Shown piece after piece: positions 1 through 6,704 of a stretch of DNA of 13,937 nt (positions are counted from its first letter, which is position 1; every line of letters begins with the position of its first letter). A program made the position numbers and the translations under genes. The DNA comes from an uncultured Oscillospiraceae bacterium (GTDB taxonomy: Bacteria > Bacillota > Clostridia > Oscillospirales > Acutalibacteraceae), in contig URPG01000021.1 in assembly GCA_900549675.1 (NCBI GenBank), forward strand, positions 1-13,937, given 5' to 3'. The notes under the pieces are model-generated. The model was not told the origin of the DNA. It saw only the letters and a list, made by a program, of their open reading frames with translations, and did no database searches.

Positions 1-7
1 GTTCAAT

Positions 8-589
8 ATGGGGATTCGTGACGAACAAAGAGAAAAACGCTACTGGAAGATTCTTTCCGCTGCCCTTGATTTATTCATTCAAAAAGGCTACCATGCTACA
101 AGAATATCAGATATTACAAAGGCTGTAGGTATGAGCACAGGGCTGTTGTTTCACTATTTCAAGTCTAAAGAAACATTGTATAATGAACTTATTAGCATTG
201 GAATGTCAGGTCCGAACAGCCACCTGCCGAGTGACGCTGACGACCCCTTAACCTATCTTTCGAATACTGCTCAATTTATTTTTGACAGTCTAAAAGAGCA
301 TGACTTTACAGGAAAAATGTATATTTTCATGGGGCAGGCATATTATTCAGGCACGGGACCTATGGCGGAGCAATTAAAGCTTATGGAAATGGAAATATAC
401 ACCACCACTGTCAAGCTTTTCGAGCGTGGGCAAGCCACGGGAGTTATTCGCGACGGTGATCCTTATGCGATGGCGATTGCTTATTGGAGTGCGATTCAGG
501 GTATTTGTGAGCAGATGGCTGTTATGCCAGAATCGCCGTGTCCTAAAGGTGAATGGCTTGCGGATATGTTTCGTAAATGGAGTGACTAA
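8..589 (+). CDS. TetR/AcrR-family transcriptional regulator
   Basis: A one-component repressor of the TetR family, 193 residues, a normal length. The N-terminal helix-turn-helix lies at about residues 13-59: ILSAALDLF, then GYHATRISDIAK-like spacing (here ISDITKAVG), then GLLFHYFKSKETLYNEL, which is the family's recognition helix region. The remaining ~130 residues are the variable ligand-binding and dimerisation part, whose ligand cannot be read from sequence. The ATG lies only 7 bases from the window edge, so its ribosome binding site and promoter are not visible. The stop overlaps the start of the next gene by one base (TAATG at 587-591), so the downstream hydrolase is probably translationally coupled and may be its target or partner. 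The family call is secure; the regulated ligand is unknown. Confidence 0.93.
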   Translation: MGIRDEQREKRYWKILSAALDLFIQKGYHATRISDITKAVGMSTGLLFHYFKSKETLYNELISIGMSGPNSHLPSDADDPLTYLSNTAQFIFDSLKEHDFTGKMYIFMGQAYYSGTGPMAEQLKLMEMEIYTTTVKLFERGQATGVIRDGDPYAMAIAYWSAIQGICEQMAVMPESPCPKGEWLADMFRKWSD

Positions 590-1512
590 TGATAAAATCT
601 AAGAAAAAAGCGAAAAGAGTACTTCTAATGTGGATTTTACTTGCACTAGTAAGCATAGGATCAGTATATTTAATCGTTCAATATGTGTTACTTCAAGACG
701 AGCTTAAAAAAGTCACAATAAGATTGGAAACATATAGCCCGAAAACACTTACTACTAATTTTGGTAAAATAACTTATGCAGACTCTGAGTTGGGTATACC
801 TATTTTGGTAGCACACGGAATTAGCGGAGGATACGATCAAGCCTATGATGCACTCAAAGGCAATGAGGATAGGTATCGTATCATCGCTCCTTCAAGATTT
901 GGCTATTTGCAGAGTGATGTGCCAACCGACACAAGCCCAAAGGCACAAGCCAAGGCATTTGCTCAACTTTTAGATGAGCTAAGGATTGAAAAAGCCTATG
1001 TTTTGGGTACTTCAGCGGGTGGAACAATCGCAATTCGCTTTGCACTTGATTTTCCTGAGCGCACTTTGGGATTGATACTATATTCCTCAGCAATGCCTTT
1101 TGTGCAAAAGCCTGAAACAGTTAGCGACTATCAAGGTCCACCTGCATTTTTACTAAATAACTATGCTATGTGGCTATTCAAACCTCTGTTTAAGCCTGTT
1201 ATGGGAATGGATAGTGACACAATTTATCAAATGCTTCCGATAAGTGATAGGCGTGAGGGGATAAAAATTGATTCGATTGTCGTAAACCCAGATATGGGTA
1301 AAAATTATGATGACTACCCCATTGAGGAACTGCAAATTCCAACGCTAATTATCGGTGCAAGGGACGATAGGGTTGCAAGCTTTTCGGCAATGCAAGAGGG
1401 TGCAAAGCGATTTCAAAATCATGAGTTTATTCCTTTTGATGACGGCGGTCATATGCTGGTGGGGCATGAAGATGAAATTAATCAAATTTTGGAACGATTT
1501 ATTATCGAATAA
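589..1512 (+). CDS. Membrane-anchored alpha/beta hydrolase
   Basis: A 307-residue alpha/beta-hydrolase-fold protein. A basic N-terminus (KSKKKAKR) is followed by one hydrophobic segment at about residues 11-33, which suggests a signal anchor with the catalytic domain outside the membrane. Visible catalytic elements are an oxyanion-type HGISGG at 76-81, the nucleophile elbow GTSAG with Ser142, the acidic residue in GARDD (259/260), and His288 in GGHMLVGHE. The fold is complete, so the protein should be active as an esterase, lipase-like or C-C hydrolase; the substrate cannot be assigned. The start overlaps the TetR stop (TAATG), so this is a two-gene unit. Regulator plus hydrolase fits detoxification of a small ester or lactone, which is inference. 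Confidence 0.9.
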   Translation: MIKSKKKAKRVLLMWILLALVSIGSVYLIVQYVLLQDELKKVTIRLETYSPKTLTTNFGKITYADSELGIPILVAHGISGGYDQAYDALKGNEDRYRIIAPSRFGYLQSDVPTDTSPKAQAKAFAQLLDELRIEKAYVLGTSAGGTIAIRFALDFPERTLGLILYSSAMPFVQKPETVSDYQGPPAFLLNNYAMWLFKPLFKPVMGMDSDTIYQMLPISDRREGIKIDSIVVNPDMGKNYDDYPIEELQIPTLIIGARDDRVASFSAMQEGAKRFQNHEFIPFDDGGHMLVGHEDEINQILERFIIE

Positions 1513-1524
1513 TTCTTAATTCTT

Positions 1525-1565
1525 CTTATGTTTAAATTAGCAATTACACATAAGCACGATATAAT
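1525..1565 (+). promoter_or_regulatory. Possible promoter/hairpin before the membrane-protein gene
   Basis: The 65-base gap after the hydrolase holds a 7-bp inverted repeat, CTTATGT (1525-1531) with ACATAAG (1548-1554), and a perfect TATAAT at 1560-1565. TTAGCA at 1537-1542 lies 17 bases upstream of it. TATAAT is so near the ribosome binding site (AAAGGAG, 1567-1573) that a transcript would have almost no leader, so the promoter call is weak. Confidence 0.25.
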
Positions 1566-1577
1566 TAAAGGAGTTTT

Positions 1578-2003
1578 ATGAGTAAAAAACAATGTTTATG
1601 GGCAAATTTTGCCTTACTTGCGTGGTTCTTTTTGGATATGATAGGGGTTTATTTCGGAGATACATACCTCGTAACACGCTCGTGGAAAGAAGATGGCATA
1701 TTTTTTGTAATTTTTGTCGTTGCTTTGATGATATTTATTTTCAAAGAAAATATCGGGAAGTATATGCTTGCAGCTTGGCTGACATTATGGCTGATTACGC
1801 AATTTTTATCGCACGAGCTATACACGGTTATCGGCGGAGGAGAAAACAAGATTCGCTATTTTGAGGGATCGATAAAACTCATAAAATCCGACACATTATA
1901 TATCCCCGACCTATACCACATCATTTTACACATATTAATTGTAATTGCACTTCTCCTTACAATTCGATATATCATAAAAGACAAAAGAGTAAAAAAACTT
2001 TAA
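1578..2003 (+). CDS. Small integral membrane protein, four predicted helices
   Basis: A 141-residue protein whose family I do not recognise by name. Hydrophobic segments lie at about residues 7-26, 41-56, 62-78 and 112-133, joined by short charged loops. The loop at about 81-111 is the longest (TVIGGGENKIRYFEG) and could be the functional face. It ends in a basic tail (KDKRVKKL), consistent with a cytoplasmic C-terminus. The ATG is preceded by AAAGGAG at good spacing. It lies between a hydrolase gene and two GyrI-like genes on the same strand, with 17 bases to the next start, so co-transcription is likely. No transporter or enzyme motif is visible. Confidence 0.8.
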   Translation: MSKKQCLWANFALLAWFFLDMIGVYFGDTYLVTRSWKEDGIFFVIFVVALMIFIFKENIGKYMLAAWLTLWLITQFLSHELYTVIGGGENKIRYFEGSIKLIKSDTLYIPDLYHIILHILIVIALLLTIRYIIKDKRVKKL

Positions 2004-2020
2004 ATTCAAAAGGAGTTATT

Positions 2021-2491
2021 ATGAAGTTCAGAATTATCTCAATCCCCGCTTTTAAAGCAGTGTCATCAGGAGTTGACAAAAATTTCGACTTTTCTGAAAG
2101 TGGCATTCTCGGTAAATTCAACGCCTATTTTTCCAAGCTTTTGCCAAAACCTGAGGACAGTTTTTCGCCACGCGATTTTCTTTATTTTGACGAGCAAAAG
2201 GGCGGATGGGTTTGGATTTATGCCTTAACAGACTATATGAGTGCAGAAAACTTTGAAACTTTTGATTTTGACGGCGGAATTTATCTGACTTATCATTACA
2301 AAGACGGTGATCATGAGGAAAACGACCGCTTGTACAAGGAAGCTTTGAAATGGATAGAAGAATCTGAAAAATTTGAACTTGACAAGCGTGAAAACCATTA
2401 TTCATTGGGGCATATTATTACACCTCAGGAAGTCGGAAAAGCCTTAGGTTATCACATTATGGAGGCTTTTGTGCCTGTAAAAATTAAATAA
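2021..2491 (+). CDS. Stand-alone GyrI-like small-molecule-binding protein (first of pair)
   Basis: A 156-residue protein matching the GyrI-like fold, the effector-binding domain otherwise found at the C-terminus of AraC- and MerR-type drug regulators. Features seen: an N-terminal strand ending FKAVSSG, a central aromatic strand (GGWVWIYALTDY), the FDGGIYL strand, an acidic amphipathic helix (KEALKWIEESEKFEL), and a final strand EAFVPVKIK that closes the sheet. There is no DNA-binding domain, so it probably binds or sequesters a small molecule or acts as an enzyme of this fold; members are known to bind or hydrolyse xenobiotics. The start has AAAGGAG 6-7 bases upstream. The next gene is a diverged paralogue. 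Confidence 0.82.
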   Translation: MKFRIISIPAFKAVSSGVDKNFDFSESGILGKFNAYFSKLLPKPEDSFSPRDFLYFDEQKGGWVWIYALTDYMSAENFETFDFDGGIYLTYHYKDGDHEENDRLYKEALKWIEESEKFELDKRENHYSLGHIITPQEVGKALGYHIMEAFVPVKIK

Positions 2492-2507
2492 GAATTGGAA
2501 TTACCAA

Positions 2508-3008
2508 ATGACTAAACTATATAATTTGCGAGGTATAGAAATCTCTAAATTTAAAGCTGTATCATCAGGCGAAAAAACTTTTGAAGAATTGTTTGCTAAA
2601 GGAGGTTTTGCCGAATGGGTTGAGCATAACCAACAATTCATACAAAAGCATATCTATGAACCTGTAAGTTTTTTATGGCATGAGGGCGACAAGGAAACGT
2701 GGGGATGCGGCAAAAATATTTTAATCTATGCGGTTAAAGACGAAGTTACCCCATCTGATGTCAAACCTTATGAATTGATTGAATTTCCGGGAGGGCTGTT
2801 TTTAGTAGGGACAGGCGATGAAACTGAAGGTGGAGATCTTAATCAAACGATTGACTGTATGATGTCATGGATTGAACATAGTGAAGTTTTTGATTACGGC
2901 GATTTTCCTAAAAGCGGTATGTGTAATATGCCAAATCCTGATGGGGCGTTTGACCGTGCCCTTGGTATTGCCCAACAGCAGGTATATCTTCCGTTAAAAT
3001 TAAAGTAG
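2508..3008 (+). CDS. Stand-alone GyrI-like small-molecule-binding protein (second of pair)
   Basis: A 166-residue GyrI-like domain protein. It shares with its upstream neighbour the FKAVSSG motif, a G-x-G strand with IYAVKD where the neighbour has IYALTD, an FPGG(L/I)(F/Y)L strand, the helix MMSWIEHSEVFD (neighbour: LKWIEESEKFE), and the closing strand VYLPLKLK (neighbour: FVPVKIK). I read the two as a tandem duplication that has since diverged. The upstream ribosome binding site is weak (only GGA about 10 bases before the ATG), so translation may depend on coupling to the gene before, 16 bases away. The ligand is unknown. Trp-rich patches (WHEGDKETWGCGK) could line an aromatic ligand pocket. 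Confidence 0.82.
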   Translation: MTKLYNLRGIEISKFKAVSSGEKTFEELFAKGGFAEWVEHNQQFIQKHIYEPVSFLWHEGDKETWGCGKNILIYAVKDEVTPSDVKPYELIEFPGGLFLVGTGDETEGGDLNQTIDCMMSWIEHSEVFDYGDFPKSGMCNMPNPDGAFDRALGIAQQQVYLPLKLK

Positions 3009-3024
3009 AATAGGAGAAAACATT

Positions 3025-3479
3025 GTGCTTGAAAAAACTTCATTAACAATGAAAAATACATATGTAATTATGTATTATTTAGGCACAGAGCTAAGCCTTG
3101 CCATAGGAATTTTACACTTTTTTATCCCGTGAGATTTTGAATGGTTTTTATACATATCGCCAGAAGATGAAAACTTGATTGTATCAATAAACTGGGTGAA
3201 TTTGTGCTTTTGATTCATGCTTACGGTCTTAGCTTGTTTGCTATTTTATGGCAAAAAAAGGTGCTTTCGGGCTGTGCAGAATCAGTTGTAATGTACGGAT
3301 TTTTAATGGCATTGTGGATTTTTCGCATAGTTATTACTGTTGTTTTCCCACTGCCCTTTAATGCTGTTAAAGTGGTTGTTTATGGGCAATTAGTGGGTGC
3401 TGTTATTATTGCTGTATCATTGCTAGTTCCTTTGATAAGGGTGGTAATGTTGATGATTAATGATAAAAAGGAAAAATAA
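3025..3479 (+). pseudogene. Broken multi-helix membrane protein (stop plus frameshift)
   Basis: A small membrane protein gene disrupted twice. The GTG at 3025 is preceded by AGGAG and opens a frame with a helix (MYYLGTELSLAIGILHFFIP). It meets TGA at 3130-3132 and continues in the same frame as DFEWFLYISPEDENLIVSINW. At the T run near 3207-3211 the frame is lost: one base appears to be missing, and the coding continues from LIHAYGLSLFAILWQ in the next frame to the TAA at 3477. The reconstructed protein would be about 150 residues with four hydrophobic segments. The stop sits where a Trp codon (TGG) would be one base away. The C-terminal part alone might be translated from a GTG at 3204, but no good ribosome binding site is seen. 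Family unknown. Confidence 0.7.
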
Positions 3480-3878
3480 TGTTAAATACAATACCAACAG
3501 ATGAAGAAATGATCGCTCTCATAGGACAACAGCATTTCGATATATGGGTAAAGCTAACCGAGCTAATCGATACAAAATATGAAATGGAACAGTGGCGGAA
3601 AGCGCTGGACTTATGAGTATAAATACCGCAAGGGTGGCAAGACCTTATGTTGCTTGTATGCAAAACCAGACGTTTTGGGCTTTATGCTGATTTTCGGCAA
3701 GGCAGAGCGTGAGAAGGTTAAAAATATTCGTGATGAGCTTTTGGTTGAAACTTGCAGGATTTATGATGAAGCTACGACTTTTCATGACGGAAAATGGGTA
3801 ATGTTTGAGCTTTCGGACGCGTCACTTTTTTCTGATATGGAGAAGTTATTGCAAATTAAACGCAAGCCTAACAAATAA
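3479..3878 (+). pseudogene. DUF3788-family gene, frameshifted
   Basis: The ATG at 3479 overlaps the preceding TAA (TAATG). The N-terminal frame reads IPTDEEMIALIG, then IWVKLTELIDTKYEMEQ, and runs to TGA at 3614. The C-terminal part lies in another frame from about 3585 (WNSGGKRWTYEYKYRKGGKTL, then LYAKPDVLGFMLIFGKAE, ending LLQIKRKPNK). Together they match the DUF3788 pattern: an N-terminal helix pair, then a WxxGGKxWxYExKYRxxGKTL core, then an FGKxE strand. Function is unknown for the family. ATGGAACAG, which encodes MEQ, is re-read one base later as TGGAACAGT (WNS). That suggests a lost copy of a short direct repeat. A separate product from the downstream ATG at 3579 is possible, without an obvious ribosome binding site. 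Confidence 0.8.
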
Positions 3879-3895
3879 ATATTTTAGGAGGATTT

Positions 3896-4357
3896 ATGGT
3901 TCACTTAGTTTATTGCGACAACACAGGCTAAAAGGGCGAAAAGGTGTTAGACAAAATTTTATCAGGCACAAAAACAATGAATGTGCGTGGAGCGGCTGGG
4001 AGAAAAATTCCGCATAGCCGTGTTTTCGACGGCGAATTGCTGTATTTCATGGAAAAAGGAACAGCACAAATTTCTGCAAAAGCTGTCGTTAAATCCGTAC
4101 AAAATCATGTCAAGCTGTCCGAGGACGAAATTGTCGAAAAGTTAAGTGACAGCAGGCTTGCACTAACCGACAAGCAAAAGGTTCGCTGGCACAAAAAGTG
4201 TCTTTGTCTTGTGGAGTTTGAGCAGGTTGAGGAAATCACTCCCGCCTTTTCATTTGACCACCAAGGAAACATGGACGATTGGCTGATTATCGAGAAAATT
4301 GAAGATGTCATTGTTGGGACAAGCATTCCTTATAATTATGAGAAATCGAAATTTTAA
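3896..4357 (+). pseudogene. ASCH/PUA-like domain protein gene with early in-frame stop
   Basis: The ATG at 3896 follows a strong TTAGGAGG. It encodes MVHLVYCDNTG, then an in-frame TAA at 3929-3931, then continues unbroken in the same frame (KGEKVLDKILSGTKTMNVRG and on) to the TAA at 4357, for a full length of about 153 residues. The ILSGTKTMNVRG segment resembles the ILSGxKTxExR strand of ASCH/PUA-like domains, which bind RNA or modified bases. The C-terminal half (FDHQGNMDDWLIIEKIEDV, then GTSIPYNYEKSKF) looks well conserved and uncorrupted. Translation could restart at the GTG at 3944, which has AAGGG about 10 bases upstream, giving a 137-residue product lacking the first strand. So the gene may be only partly disabled. 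The ASCH assignment is tentative. Confidence 0.7.
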
Positions 4358-4371
4358 TTAGGAGAATTAAA

Positions 4372-4566
4372 TTGGATAAATTTGAAAAAGTACTAGAAGA
4401 AGGCTTGAAAGAGCTTGAAACTGCATTAGCTGAAAATACACAAAGCCTTTTAGATGAAGCTGAGAGCAACACCGATAATGCAGTGAAAACAAAACGCTAT
4501 AAGCTACCGATTATCGGTGAGGTAGAAAAAATTACAATAACAAAACAACCAAAGGAGAAAAAATGA
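4372..4566 (+). CDS. Short acidic helical protein, unknown function
   Basis: A 64-residue protein beginning at TTG with a clear TTAGGAG about 7 bases upstream. The first ~40 residues are highly charged and helical (MDKFEKVLEEGLKELETALA); the tail is basic (KTKRYKLPIIGEVEKI, then KEKK). The stop TGA overlaps the ATG of the next gene (ATGA at 4563-4566), so the two are probably coupled. The start of the next protein (MTKFEEGLKEIEKV) resembles this one's start (MDKFEKVLEEGLKEL), so the short gene could be a duplicated and truncated N-terminus or a helical partner. No family recognised. Confidence 0.6.
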   Translation: MDKFEKVLEEGLKELETALAENTQSLLDEAESNTDNAVKTKRYKLPIIGEVEKITITKQPKEKK

Positions 4567-5039
4567 CCAAGTTTGAAGAAGGATTAAAAGAAATAGAAAA
4601 AGTGTGCGGAAACGGCAAGGATAACATCATTTCGCTGGCAACCATCAAGGATTTAAATGAAAGCGGACAACCCCGCCCCGCGGTGCGTGATGTCGATGCC
4701 TATTATGAGAACGGCATTTTTTACGTTGTTACATGGGGCGAATCTCACAAAATGCAGCAAATTACACAGAACAGCGAGGCTGCTTTTTCAGTAAACTTTG
4801 GGGGCATTTATGGTAATGCTGTTGCAGAAAATCTTGGTTGGGTGTTAAAGCCGGAAAATGCTGAAATCCGGACGAAATTACGCAAAGCTTTTGCCGCGTG
4901 GTACGATATTGCTAATAATGAGCAAAATGAAAACTGCGTTATTTTGGCACTTAAAATCACTGGCGCAACGCTGAATATTGACCACGGAGCAATTTTTTAT
5001 CAAATGGATTTTGTGAATAAAATTGCCACAGGAAAATAA
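4563..5039 (+). CDS. Pyridoxamine 5'-phosphate oxidase-like flavin split-barrel protein
   Basis: A 158-residue protein with the layout of the general-stress/PPOX-like split-barrel family, which binds FMN or a related cofactor. An N-terminal helix (EEGLKEIEKVCG) is followed by strands IISLATI, then PAVRDVDAYYENGIFYVVT (the typical strand-turn-strand with NGIFYVVT), then HKMQQITQNSEAAFSVNFG and the closing strand ILALKITGATLNIDH. Members act as small flavin-dependent reductases or stress proteins; the substrate is not evident. The ATG is preceded by AAAGGAG inside the previous gene's last codons and overlaps its stop. It is the last gene before a MerR-type promoter, so it probably ends a transcription unit, although no hairpin follows it. 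Confidence 0.82.
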   Translation: MTKFEEGLKEIEKVCGNGKDNIISLATIKDLNESGQPRPAVRDVDAYYENGIFYVVTWGESHKMQQITQNSEAAFSVNFGGIYGNAVAENLGWVLKPENAEIRTKLRKAFAAWYDIANNEQNENCVILALKITGATLNIDHGAIFYQMDFVNKIATGK

Positions 5040-5054
5040 TATATACTTTTCCCC

Positions 5055-5085
5055 TTGACTTTGACGTCGTGTCGTAGTTTATCCT
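5055..5085 (+). promoter_or_regulatory. MerR-type promoter with 19-bp spacer
   Basis: TTGACT (5055-5060) and TATCCT (5080-5085) are separated by exactly 19 bases. That overlong spacing is the signature of promoters that MerR-family activators twist into an active shape. The spacer contains GACG and GTCG halves (TTGACGTCGTGTCGTAG), a plausible imperfect operator. It lies 54 bases before the MerR-GyrI start, so autoregulation is the natural reading. Confidence 0.75.
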
Positions 5086-5139
5086 AGAATAAATTCATGA
5101 ACGACTTCGCAAGTGAATTTGATAAGAAAGGAGGCGCAC

Positions 5140-6129
5140 ATGGAATTACAAACGATCTCACAGGTTACAAAGGCACTTGGCATATCAACCAGAATGCTAA
5201 GGTATTATGAGGAAATCGGCTTGCTTAAAAGCACACGCATAGCCGGCTATGCTTACCGCGTGTATGACGAAAAGGCACAATTAAAACTTAGGCAAATACT
5301 TGTTTTGCGAAAGCTTAGGCTACCGCTAAAGCAAATTGCGGTTTTGCTTGACAACGCGGATATGGTGGAAATTTTGAATATTTTAATGCAAAATATCAAT
5401 GAGTTAAATGCGGAAATAACATCGCTTTCCACAATCCGCACAATTTTAGAGCAATTTGTCACCGCCTTAAACGCACAGCCAAATGTCAAAGTTATTGCCG
5501 ACTTAATCAATGATGAAACGTTGTTTTCCCTGCTTGCTCCGCTTTCTAACGAAAAGCTAAATTTCAAGGAGGAAAAAACCATGGAAGACTTACAACAGGC
5601 AAGTGAACAGCTGAACAAACTGACGGACAAAGATGTGCGGATTGTGTATTTACCGCCCGCAACTCTTGCGACCTATCAAGTAGAGGGCAGTTCTGAACCA
5701 GAGGACGAGGTTTCTCGTGTTATCACAAAATTTGTGCTGGACAACGACCTTGTTCGTATAAAGCCCGATATTCGGCAGTTCGGGTTTAATGCCCCTAATC
5801 CGTACGACGAAACAAATATTCACGGCTATGAGATGTGGGTGACAATTCCTGACGATATGAATGTGCCAAAGCCGTTTGTAAAAAAGCATTTCTCAGGTGG
5901 AATGTACGCTGCACATATGATACCTTTTGGTGCTTTTGAAGAGTGGGAATGGCTTGCAAAATGGGTGAGCGAAAGTGAGCTTTATGAATATGTCGGTGAC
6001 TGGAATGCGGGAAATATGTTCGGTTGGCTTGAAGAAACGCTGAACTATGTTAACCGTGTAGCACTTTCTGATAGTGAAAAGCCAATTTTGCAATTAGATC
6101 TACTTATTCCGATTAAAAAGAAAGGCTGA
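5140..6129 (+). CDS. MerR-family regulator fused to a GyrI-like effector domain
   Basis: A 329-residue regulator. Residues 4-70 are the MerR winged helix (TISQVTKALGISTRMLRYYE, then GLL, then YRVYDE, then LRKLRLPLKQI). Residues ~75-115 form the antiparallel dimerisation helix. After a linker, residues ~165-325 are a GyrI-like ligand-binding domain (VRIVYLPPATLATYQVEG at its start, LDLLIPIKKKG at its end). The architecture matches BmrR-like multidrug sensors. I chose ATG 5140 because AAAGGAGG lies 7 bases upstream and the protein then begins exactly at the HTH; a longer TTG start is less likely. The promoter has the 19-bp MerR spacing. Likely role: senses a hydrophobic or xenobiotic ligand and activates its own unit, which may include the following genes. 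Confidence 0.9.
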   Translation: MELQTISQVTKALGISTRMLRYYEEIGLLKSTRIAGYAYRVYDEKAQLKLRQILVLRKLRLPLKQIAVLLDNADMVEILNILMQNINELNAEITSLSTIRTILEQFVTALNAQPNVKVIADLINDETLFSLLAPLSNEKLNFKEEKTMEDLQQASEQLNKLTDKDVRIVYLPPATLATYQVEGSSEPEDEVSRVITKFVLDNDLVRIKPDIRQFGFNAPNPYDETNIHGYEMWVTIPDDMNVPKPFVKKHFSGGMYAAHMIPFGAFEEWEWLAKWVSESELYEYVGDWNAGNMFGWLEETLNYVNRVALSDSEKPILQLDLLIPIKKKG

Positions 6130-6212
6130 TATAGACTGGGAAAATGTGTTTGATTGACTACTGAATCCCCGAATTTCACATCAATTTGACATCAGGAGTT
6201 CGAGGTAGGTTT

Positions 6213-6296
6213 ATGGGAATTAATCTGATTGAAGGTACTAAAAAGCAGATTGCGGAGTTGATTTTGACATTGGCATATGAGGAAAAATATGTTTAA
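6213..6296 (+). CDS. Possible 27-residue peptide or gene remnant
   Basis: The 180-base gap after MerR contains ATG 6213 with GAGGTAGG upstream. It encodes MGINLIEGTKKQIAELILTL followed by AYEEKYV, then TAA. The segment is amphipathic and helical. It could be a short peptide or the surviving N-terminal part of a lost gene. The flanking 80 bases (6130-6212) show no clear promoter or hairpin. Confidence 0.3.
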   Translation: MGINLIEGTKKQIAELILTLAYEEKYV

Positions 6297-6309
6297 AAAG
6301 AGGTGTTTT

Positions 6310-6654
6310 ATGAATGTTATCAATTTGAAAAATGAAGTAGATAAGGTTTCGGATCTGTATGTCTACGAGAAAATAGGCTTTCTAAATGAACACATCTTAA
6401 GTGTGGTGAACGTTGAAAATCGCAGCTTGGACTTTCATGTACATGAGAAATCTGATGAGCTATTCTATGTAATAGAAGATAGCTTTATCTTGGAAACTGA
6501 AAATGAAAAATTTGGAGTAAATACAGGTGAAATGATTATTGTGCCTAAAGGCGTTCGTCATCGACCAGTAGTAGATAAATTGACTAAATTTCTAATGATT
6601 GAACTATCAGGGACACTTAATAAAGAAAATAGTGGCAGCCTTTACGAAGAATAA
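6310..6654 (+). CDS. Single-domain cupin protein
   Basis: A 114-residue small cupin. Motif 1 is visible as H43-V-H45 with E50 (FHVHEKSDELFYVIED), and motif 2 as G73 with PKGVRH ending at His84, giving the usual 3-His/1-Glu metal site. Members include isomerases, dioxygenases and metabolite-binding proteins; the small size and lack of other domains do not allow a choice. I chose ATG 6310 because AGAGGTG lies just upstream and the protein begins in the family's first strand; the frame stays open upstream but without a good start. It follows the MerR-GyrI gene on the same strand and may belong to its regulon. Confidence 0.88.
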   Translation: MNVINLKNEVDKVSDLYVYEKIGFLNEHILSVVNVENRSLDFHVHEKSDELFYVIEDSFILETENEKFGVNTGEMIIVPKGVRHRPVVDKLTKFLMIELSGTLNKENSGSLYEE

Positions 6655-6704
6655 GAAATATAGCCGATCCATACTGTCAATGATTATAATCAAGGAGTAT
6701 AAGG

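Noticed and set aside
3575..3615. Programmed ribosomal frameshifting in the DUF3788 gene
   Set aside because: No slippery heptamer or downstream pseudoknot is apparent. The repeated ATGGAACAG-type reading points to a deletion instead.
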